Source of the DNA: CAG-492 sp035388585
Lineage (GTDB): Bacteria; Bacillota; Clostridia; TANB77; CAG-508
Reading direction: 5' to 3'
Assembly: GCA_035388585.1 (NCBI GenBank)
Contig: DAOOQE010000042.1
Span: 1-5,436, forward strand
DNA length: 5,436 bases
Below are positions 1 through 5,436 of this stretch, one piece after another. The position numbers and the translations under genes are program-made. A model generated the notes under the pieces. That model was not told where the DNA came from, searched no databases, and saw only the letters and a program-made list of their open reading frames with translations. Each line of letters starts with the position of its first letter. Positions within the stretch are counted from its first letter, which is position 1.

Positions 1-81
1 TTTATTTGTTATAAAAGCAAATCCCTCATTAAATCTTTTAATTTTCTTTTTTAAATTTATAATTTGTGATAATTCTAACAT
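1..81 (-). CDS. 5' end of a downstream gene, unknown product (partial, 27 codons)
   Basis: An open frame begins at ATG (79-81) and runs to the window edge without any stop, TAG included. It encodes MLELSQIINLKKKIKRFNEG followed by FAFITNK. A well-placed AAAGGTGG precedes it, and it lies 47 bases after the spike stop on the same strand, so it is probably in the same operon. The start is basic and amphipathic, and I do not recognise the family. Position next to a spike gene suggests another baseplate or tail component, but that rests on context only. Confidence 0.6.
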   Translation of the reverse strand, partial: MLELSQIINLKKKIKRFNEGFAFITNK

Positions 82-131
82 AAAAATTACACCACCTTTA
101 TTATTAATTAAATTTTTAATAGAGTAAATTA
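82..131 (-). other. Spike stop codon and short intergenic gap with back-up TAA stops
   Basis: The spike frame ends at TAA (129-131). Further in-frame TAA codons follow at 108-110 and 87-89. The region is nearly pure A+T. I see no G+C hairpin plus T-run that would make a terminator, so transcription probably continues into the next gene. Confidence 0.7.
92..99 (-). promoter_or_regulatory. Shine-Dalgarno AAAGGTGG for the downstream gene
   Basis: The coding strand reads AAAGGTGG, one mismatch from AAAGGAGG, and 10 bases lie between it and the ATG at 79-81. Strength and spacing are both good, and this site decides the start of the downstream partial gene. Confidence 0.65.
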
Positions 132-3100
132 TCCAGCAGATGGCCTATATGGACATTTTGTCCATTGCACGTAAATGTTTTCAATATATGGATCAATCAA
201 CTCTTGCTAAATTGTAAATGATTCAGTAACAACTAAATTATCTATATTTACCATTGGCTAACTTAAATTAATTTTTGTTCCCTATATAAGTTCTATATTT
301 TGTAGCTAATTTATTGTAATATTTTCACTCTATTCTATTTTTATATTTCTCTATTTAATAGTTATTGTATCTTGTAAAGCACTAATTGAAACAGAACCAT
401 GTACTGATAGAATTTCAACAAGATTATGTTTTGAACAAATTTTTACATGCCCATCTTCAATACTAATAAAAGCATCTGAACCAATTCCGCTATTTACATA
501 AAGTAAATATTTTGCTCCAGATATTCCATCAATATATGTTTTGTGATTCTATTCAGTTCCTGCTGTTATTCTATTAGTTAATGCTACTTCATTTGTTGCA
601 CTGTATGCTTTATTTGACTAAAAATTACCATTTGTTGAATTTGCAACATAAGTATTTTGTAATAAACCACCATTCTATGTATCGGAATATATATTATACA
701 TTGAAAATTTTGCATTTTTTGTATTATTATAATTTATATTTCCATAATTTGATATCATGTTTTTTTCATAATTAATATTGTATTTCTAATCATAATTTAT
801 AGTTTCATGTATTGATTTCTTTTCTGATTTTACATTTTTTACAAATACAACATTTAATTTTTCCTATTTATATAACTAATTGTTTGTTAAATCTTTTTCT
901 TCTGCTATTGCGGTATAATCACTAATATTATAATATTTCTATTTTGAAAATTTTGTTTCGTGAACTTTTCCATAACTATCATTTAATTTTAACTCTAATT
1001 TGATATTATATTCAAATGTATTTTTTTCTTCTTTATCATTTACATTGAAATTATTTTCAAATTTTTTAAATTTTAAATTATGCATTTCATATTTGTGTGA
1101 ATGAAATAAATATTCTGATTCTTCGACAAATTCTTTTGGAACTTTACTATAATGATGAATTCCATCAATATAGTAAAATTTATCTGGGTGTGCATAATTA
1201 GTTTTATATGAATTTCTGCACATCATTCTTAATGGGGGTGAAAAAAAATAATTAAATTCTTTTAAATCTACAACTAATTTTTCACTTGTTAAATCATATA
1301 AATTATTTTTTTCTCTCACAAAAAACGGTTCTACAGTTGTAGTATTATATCTATTTACATTTTTGCCATAACTGTTATATGGGAAATTATCTCCAGTATT
1401 TTTAGCTATTTCTTTCAATTCCCATTCTTTTACATTTGGAACTTCTTCTGAATCTTGGCAAGCTATATTTGTTCTTAGCTTACTTAATTTTCTATAAAAT
1501 GTTTTTTCTTCTGAATAAAAAGACCTAACATCTTTTTTATCTTCAAAATATACACTACCTTCTTCATTCCACCAATCTTCTCTTGCAGGCTCATCATTAT
1601 CTCCACCACCTATACTACTTCCAGACCCTTTGCAACTTTCTATTTTATGCCTAACAAGTGATGCAGCTTTTTTTGGTAGTGGTACATTATCCCCCTAATT
1701 AAAAAAATCAAATACCTCGTTTTCCAAAGTTGTTAATTTAGCAGATAATAATTGATTATATTTTTCAACAACATTTCTTTGGGTCATTATTTTTAAATTA
1801 TCCCAACTTTCCATATCATAATACTGTATTTTATTGTTTTTATAAATTGAGCCATAATGTGGCGTTTCTTTTTCGGAATCTTTAAGTGGTCCAGTTGGAG
1901 CATATGAAACCCCACTGCCTTCCCAAAATTCATCTCTGCTTTTATTATCTGGGTTTGGACGCATTTTATGAACTTCTGAATCATAATGGGTATGTTCTTT
2001 AATTGGTGGTACACCTTTAGCAAAAGGCTTTTTCTTCCATGAATCTTTTTTATCAATTATTTCCCAAAAATCAGTTCTGTTACTATCTTTTTTATCTGAA
2101 AATTGATGTCTAACCATTGGTCTTCTAAAATCCCCATAACAATCTGGGCTTGCACATTCTGGCGTACATTGTGATGACTAACTCTAATATAAATCTTTAT
2201 AATAATAAACAACATCATCAAACTAATCTTTCATAACTCTTTTTTCTACTACTGCAGCTTTTTCATCAATTCTATACTAAAATAAGCACTCATCTTGACC
2301 TTTGCCCCAAGGAAAATTACTATTCTACATTGGTTCACAATTATTTTTACCTGATGAAGCAGTTTTAAACCAAAATGCATATGCTTTTTTAATATTTGAT
2401 GAACCCTTTGCCATGTTGTATATTTCTGAGTCCTATCTTTCACTAAACATATATTGCCAATTTTGAGATTTATACCAGTTTTTTAATTTAGATTCAACAA
2501 TTGTTAAATCATTTCTTGTATCATATAATTCATATTCAGTTTTAATCTAATGTCTGTTTAACTATCTTCCAAAATCATTTTCTCTTTCTAAACCAGATTC
2601 TTTCCAAATTTGTTTTCTATTAGCCCATACAAATTTTTCTTCTTTGTGCTTTAAATCAAATCTCTATACTTTTTCCCATTCTACCTATCTTTTCTTATGT
2701 TTTAACTTTTTATATCTTTCTATTGTTTCTTCTTCTCTTCTTGATTTTCGTATATCATACATATCATAGTACACAACTTTTTTATCCCATTCTTCAAAAA
2801 ATTCATTATGTAAATCCCATCTTTTTCTATAATTGTCTTGACCAAAATCAATGATTTTTGGTGAACGTACAACTGATAAATCTTTAACCCATTGAATATA
2901 TTTTTCTTTTTTCGGATCGTTTTTTTTATTACCAAAAATAGATGTAGATGAGGACTATAATGATTCACTTGTATCTAACTAATATTTACATGTACAAACT
3001 TTTCTCTATTTATTACTATCTTCAATATCTTCTGGCTATGTATTATCTGTTTCTGGTGGTAAAGCTATTGGACCTTCTAACTCATTATCTGAATACATTT

Positions 3101-5387
3101 TAGGCTAAAGTGGTTGATCTATTTCACCTGCTTGCTTATAACCTTTTAATTCACCATTAACTGTACTTACAACAAGATCACCATAATCTTCCTAACCTTC
3201 AACTAATGAACTTTTTACCCCATTTTCACCCAATTCTAAATCTCTACCTTGTTCTTTTGATTGACCTAATTCACTATTTTTTACTAAACTTGTTGCAGTT
3301 TTTTTTTCATAATCCTAACCAGAACCAGTTAAAACAAAGTCTACACTATTATATATATTTTTATTTATATCAAATTCAAATTCTGAATTTATATTTTTAT
3401 TAAAGATTTCATTGCAAATATTTGTATTTCCACTACCATATATATATTTGCTTACATTATCTCTCTATGGTTCATGCACAAATTGCGTCTATTCTCTATA
3501 TACTGCAAAATCAAGAAAATCCCCCTAAGTTTTAGATGTTCCCCCAGACTATGTTTCTTCACCTTTAATCTAAGTCCCATCATAATCATCACTATACTAT
3601 CCTATTTCTTCTTTTTTTAATATTTTTTCTTTTCCCCTATCCCCACCAGTTCCAAGTTTTGTATATCCATATGAACCGTTCATATCCCATCTAAAATTAT
3701 CACCAGAACTTACATCTTCTTGGCTTCTGAAATCTATTTCAAACTTTTGCTCAAAAAATTTCTATTCTTTTATTTTCTTAGATAATTTTGTAAAATTTTT
3801 ATTATAGTATTCATTTTCCAAATTATATGAAAATGGGTTTAACTAAGTTAGTTTTTCTATTCTATAAAAATTCTGAGTTGTATCTTCTTTGTTTGAATTC
3901 CATTCTTTACTATTCCATCTTAACGGATATGTAACAAGTAATTTGTGAATTTCTTCTTGTTCAGGACCATCTTCAGCATTTTCGTTTACTGGAAATACAT
4001 TTGAATAGATTGTAGGTCTTGTCTATAATTGTAATTTCTAATTTTTTATTTTTCCAAATTGTATAAATCCACCCTTAAATATAGTTTCTAATTTATTCGT
4101 TTCTTCATTTATATCCTATGATCTTTTAAAATTTTCAACAATATAATCAAAATTATTATTTGATAATTCAATATACTATTTTTCTGTTAGCTATCCTTCT
4201 ATTTCTAATTCTCTAACTGCTTCTTGATGTGTATATTTTTGTTTAAGATTTCCCCAATTCTCTTTCTAATCTTCTGGCTTGGAAATACCACCTATTTTAC
4301 TCTTATTTCTACCACCTTGAATTATTCTTTCCTTAAATTTATAATTTCCCATTTCAATATTCCAACTGTTAGATATTTTAGTATATTGAACAGTTCTTTT
4401 ATCTGTTGGTGTGAAATAAAAATCAGATTTATATTCACTTAAAAATTCATCTTCAACTGGTGAATACTCTCGTTTTCTTATGCATCTTTTTGGCAAAAAC
4501 TTTTCTTTGTTTTCTTTTGTTATTTTATTATCCAAACTATCTTCATATAAACTACCCCAAGTTTTTAGTGCATTTTTAAATTTAAAAAATTCATCATTGT
4601 TTGGGTTTTCATTTTCTTCTTTTTCACTTAATGATGGTCTTTCTTTTTTCTAAATTTCAGGATCATATAAATCATTAAAATTTTGTACCCTTTGCCTTGG
4701 AAACTCATCAACATACTCTCTAACTCTTTTTTCTTCATCTTTTTTATCTTCTTCCTTTAAAAATGTTGTATCATTATCAGTCCAAGCTGGTGGAAATCTT
4801 TTGATATATCTTTTATGATTAAATGATATATTTTTATCAGTACCAAAATCTTCATTACTCCAATTACTATATACCTAATCAATTGGTAAAAAATCAAACA
4901 GTTTTAATGTTTTAACTTCTTTTAAGTCCATATATGGTCTTACTTTATATGTATCATAAGGATAATATACTGGTTTTGTTAAATCACCATTATAAAACCA
5001 AACTAAAATATTCTAACCACGTTGTGGGATATTTAACGTTCCATATAAATTATTAAATCCAAACTATGGCATCTACCAAGGTAGTTCTTCATCTTTTAAA
5101 TCTCTATGCAATTCATTTATTCTAATTCTAATTCGTCCTCTAACTTTATTTATTCCACTCTAATTATCCATTGAGTTTAACCCAGTTTTTTCTTCTTTCG
5201 TCAAGGCTTCTTTTTCAGCATAAATTTCATCCTTATATTTATCAGACTAAAAATCATCATCCTATACTATAACTGTCTAAAAATATGGTTTTGTTAATTT
5301 TATACTGTTGAACCCAAGTAGATCATCTATTCCATAATTCATTAATTCAGTATTATACTTATCAGTAAAATTAGCCAATGTAATCAT
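129..5387 (-). CDS. Giant gp5/VgrG-like phage tail spike (baseplate hub) protein, TAG-recoded, 1,752 aa
   Basis: Seen: with TAG read as Gln, one frame runs from ATG (5385-5387) to TAA (129-131). It has about 54 in-frame TAG codons, about 35 CAA/CAG codons and no in-frame TAA or TGA. The codons between TAGs look coding throughout. Residues ~25-146 carry an OB-fold pattern (GRIRIRI at 84-90, LPW, NILVWFYNGD at 126-135, KPVYY). Residues ~1606-1716 carry an alternating beta-helix pattern. Known: in T4 gp5, VgrG and P2 gpV an OB-fold precedes a trimeric beta-helix that forms the membrane-piercing needle of the baseplate. Inferred: this is the trimeric central spike of a contractile-tailed phage. 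Odd: gp5-type spikes are usually a few hundred residues; here ~1,450 unassigned residues separate the two domains, and I see no lysozyme motif. The start is uncertain: ATG 5387 is the only ATG after the in-frame TAA at 5427-5429, but a TTG at 5376-5378 has better Shine-Dalgarno spacing. Confidence 0.88.
240..569 (-). other. C-terminal beta-helix needle domain of the spike
   Basis: Residues ~1607-1716. Seen: a lead-in (KTYIDGISGAKYLLYVNSG, then AFISIEDGHVKI) followed by short strands in which hydrophobic and polar residues alternate, such as SVSIS, TITIK, NIKIE, NITIN, NIELI, KINLS and MVNI. Known: gp5, VgrG and gpV C-termini repeat units of the type 'GNITIxASxNITIKG' and fold as an intertwined three-stranded beta-prism. 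Usual spike repeats are Gly-rich; here Gly is largely replaced by Gln and Asn, many of the Gln coming from TAG (207, 258, 282, 306, 330, 351). A final ~36 residues after the strands end in a Trp/Cys/Pro-containing tail (VQWTKCPYRPSAG). That tail may cap the needle or bind a PAAR-type tip protein, which is inference. Confidence 0.72.
1494..1583 (-). repeat. Degenerate protein repeat, copy 3 (REDWWN ... EKTFY)
   Basis: Residues 1269-1298. It opens with REDWWNEEGSVYF and ends YSEEKTFYRK. It is preceded, after a Gly/Ser insertion (GSGSSIGGGDND), by LVRHK (1244-1248). The spacing between opening and closing motifs is 29 residues, against 31 and 27 in copies 1 and 2. Confidence 0.4.
1854..1937 (-). 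repeat. Degenerate protein repeat, copy 2 (RDEFWE ... KETPHY)
   Basis: Residues 1151-1178. It opens with RDEFWEGSGVSY and ends SEKETPHYGS. A VHKMR motif sits just upstream (1139-1143), comparable to VRHQ before copy 1. Soon after it comes KIQYYDMES (1187 onward), which resembles KVVYYDMYD near residues 871-878. Confidence 0.4.
1983..2078 (-). repeat. Degenerate protein repeat, copy 1 (RTDFWE ... KEHTHY)
   Basis: Residues 1104-1135. The unit starts with R-x-[DE]-[FW]-W-[EN] and ends about 30 residues later with an E/K-rich T-x-[HF]-Y motif. Here these are RTDFWE and KEHTHY. It is preceded by MVRHQ (1091-1095). The repeat is recognised by eye at the protein level only; the DNA is too diverged to show it. 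Confidence 0.4.
2139..2339 (-). other. Cysteine cluster in the spike insert
   Basis: Residues 1017-1083 hold five cysteines: C1017 (NNCEP), C1034 (DECLF), and C1074, C1078, C1083 within SSQCTPECASPDCYGD. The C-x3-C-x4-C core is compact and Pro-containing. It could bind a metal or form disulfides. No named zinc-finger family matches by eye. Metal sites are known in some phage spikes, but at the tip rather than mid-chain, so that analogy is weak. Confidence 0.4.
2631..2756 (-). other. Highly charged, probably helical segment
   Basis: Residues ~878-919. Seen: almost continuous Lys, Arg and Glu with regularly spaced hydrophobics (SRREEETIERYKKLKHKKR, VEWEKVQRFDLKHKEEKF). No Pro or Gly is present. 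The pattern suggests a long helix or coiled coil, which would suit a trimeric shaft. This is a prediction from composition only. Confidence 0.45.
2988..3119 (-). other. Pro/acidic linker ending in a CTC motif
   Basis: Residues ~757-800. Seen: a run rich in Pro, Glu and Asp (IDQPLQPK, LEGPIALPPETD, TQPEDIED), closing with VCTCKY (Cys 798 and 800). The composition is typical of an extended linker. It lies between the Trp-free Gly/Gln-rich region and the following Trp-rich region, so it probably marks a boundary between two modules of the insert. Function unknown. Confidence 0.45.
3486..3710 (-). other. Gly/Gln/Thr-rich segment of the spike insert
   Basis: Residues ~560-634. Seen: Gly, Gln, Thr, Ser and acidic residues dominate (SSGDN, NGSYGYTKLGTGGDRG, IGQYSDDYDG, ETQSGGTSKTQGDF). 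There is only one Trp, at 567. TAG codons are dense here (3489, 3525, 3549, 3570, 3597). Such composition suggests a flexible or surface-loop region rather than a compact helical domain. I cannot assign a function. Confidence 0.4.
4950..5315 (-). other. N-terminal OB-fold domain of the spike (gp5/VgrG/gpV type)
   Basis: Residues ~25-146 of the giant protein. Seen: a strongly alternating basic/hydrophobic strand GRIRIRINEL (from residue 84), then HRDLKDEELPW, a FGFNNLYGTLNIP stretch, and NILVWFYNGDLTKPVYY. Known: gp5 and VgrG OB domains share the order G-[RK]-[IV]-[RK]-[IV]-R-[IV], D-x-L-P-W, an 'IP..G' turn, and a V-x-[VF]-x-F-x-[DN]-G-[DN]-x-x-x-P-[VI] strand. All of these appear here in that order. 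Five TAG codons fall in or beside this domain (5247, 5160, 5073, 5064, 5013), at polar or loop positions, which fits Gln. Inferred role: docks the spike trimer to the hub ring of the baseplate. This is the most secure family assignment in the window. Confidence 0.85.
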
Positions 5388-5436
5388 CCTCTTATCTATC
5401 TTTTGTTTTTTATATATCTTCTTAATTTAACCAAAT
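5384..5436 (-). CDS. Possible 3' end of an upstream gene (partial)
   Basis: One minus-strand frame stays open from the window edge to a TGA at 5384-5386, which overlaps the spike ATG as ATGA. It would end LVKLRRYIKNKRQIRG, with one in-frame TAG (5396-5398) read as Gln. Another frame would instead end IWLN at a TAA (5422-5424), leaving a 34-base gap before the spike. With so little sequence I cannot choose between them. The ATGA overlap, if real, suggests translational coupling with the spike and shows TGA acting as a stop. Confidence 0.3.
5388..5393 (-). promoter_or_regulatory. Shine-Dalgarno-like AAGAGG abutting the spike ATG
   Basis: On the coding strand AAGAGG directly touches the ATG at 5387, with no spacer. 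That is too close for normal use with this ATG, but it leaves 9 bases to an in-frame TTG at 5376-5378, an ideal distance. Either TTG is the true start (1,749 aa), or the ATG is used by coupling to an upstream gene through the ATGA overlap. Confidence 0.4.

Noticed and set aside
103..120. A/T-only hairpin between the two genes as a terminator
   Set aside because: The stem is about five A:T pairs with no G+C, expected by chance in such AT-rich sequence.
581..775. Plus-strand 64-residue ORF
   Set aside because: Low-complexity Leu/Tyr/His-rich translation lying antisense to the recoded spike frame; no Shine-Dalgarno. It is a shadow.
1793..2968. Minus-strand ORFs at 1793-2056, 2249-2443 and 2720-2968 in another frame
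   Set aside because: They overlap the spike frame, are Lys/Ile/His-rich and lack start signals. The spike frame explains the region fully.
3206..3403. Plus-strand 65-residue hydrophobic ORF
   Set aside because: Its hydrophobicity is the complement of Lys/Glu/Asn codons in the spike gene; not a membrane protein gene.
4224..4442. Plus-strand 72-residue hydrophobic ORF
   Set aside because: Antisense shadow of the spike frame, Phe/Ile-rich for the same reason.
569..4950. Lysozyme or other peptidoglycan hydrolase domain in the insert, as in T4 gp5
   Set aside because: I looked for a Glu/Asp/Thr lysozyme pattern and for Cys-His hydrolase motifs and found none convincing. A profile search could still find one.
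129..5387. A decayed pseudogene with many nonsense mutations
   Set aside because: All interruptions are TAG; no TAA, TGA or frameshift occurs in 1,752 codons. Decay would produce all kinds of lesion.
129..5387. A ciliate or other nuclear gene using TAA and TAG as Gln
   Set aside because: TAA is absent in frame and ends the gene, and the domain content is that of a phage spike. A strong Shine-Dalgarno precedes the next gene.

Overview
This AT-rich window (roughly a quarter to 30% G+C by eye) is almost filled by one minus-strand gene. Under the standard code it looks like a desert of small ORFs. Three of the longer minus-strand open stretches (939-1418, 1695-2117 and 4266-4535) lie in the same frame. 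Every stop that separates them is TAG. Reading TAG as an amino acid gives one uninterrupted frame from an ATG at 5387 down to a TAA at 129-131, which is 1,752 residues. By hand I count about 54 in-frame TAG codons and no in-frame TAA or TGA. This is the pattern of translation table 15 (TAG = Gln), known from AT-rich gut bacteriophages such as Lak megaphages and some crAss-like phages. TAA is clearly still a terminator here.

The recoded protein has recognisable ends. The N-terminal ~145 residues resemble the OB-fold domain of T4 gp5, VgrG and gpV-type baseplate spike proteins: a GRIRIRI strand, an LPW motif and a NILVWFYNGD strand followed by KPVYY. The C-terminal ~110 residues have the short alternating beta pattern (xIxIxxxxxI) of the gp5/VgrG triple-stranded beta-helix. 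Together they suggest a tail spike or baseplate-hub puncturing protein of a contractile-tailed phage. Between them lie about 1,450 residues that I cannot assign. This insert contains tryptophan-punctuated stretches, a Gly/Gln-rich segment, a Pro/acidic linker, a highly charged helical stretch, a cysteine cluster, and at least three degenerate ~30-residue repeats. It is the most novel content of the window.

Layout, in the direction of transcription (right to left): a possible 3' end of an upstream gene (5384-5436) that would overlap the spike start as ATGA; the giant spike gene (129-5387); a 47-base gap with extra stops and a good Shine-Dalgarno; then the first 27 codons of a next gene (1-81). 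All share one strand, as expected for a late structural operon. Making the spike would require a TAG-decoding (suppressor) tRNA: without one, translation stops after 36 residues. I see no plus-strand gene, RNA gene, CRISPR array or mobile element.
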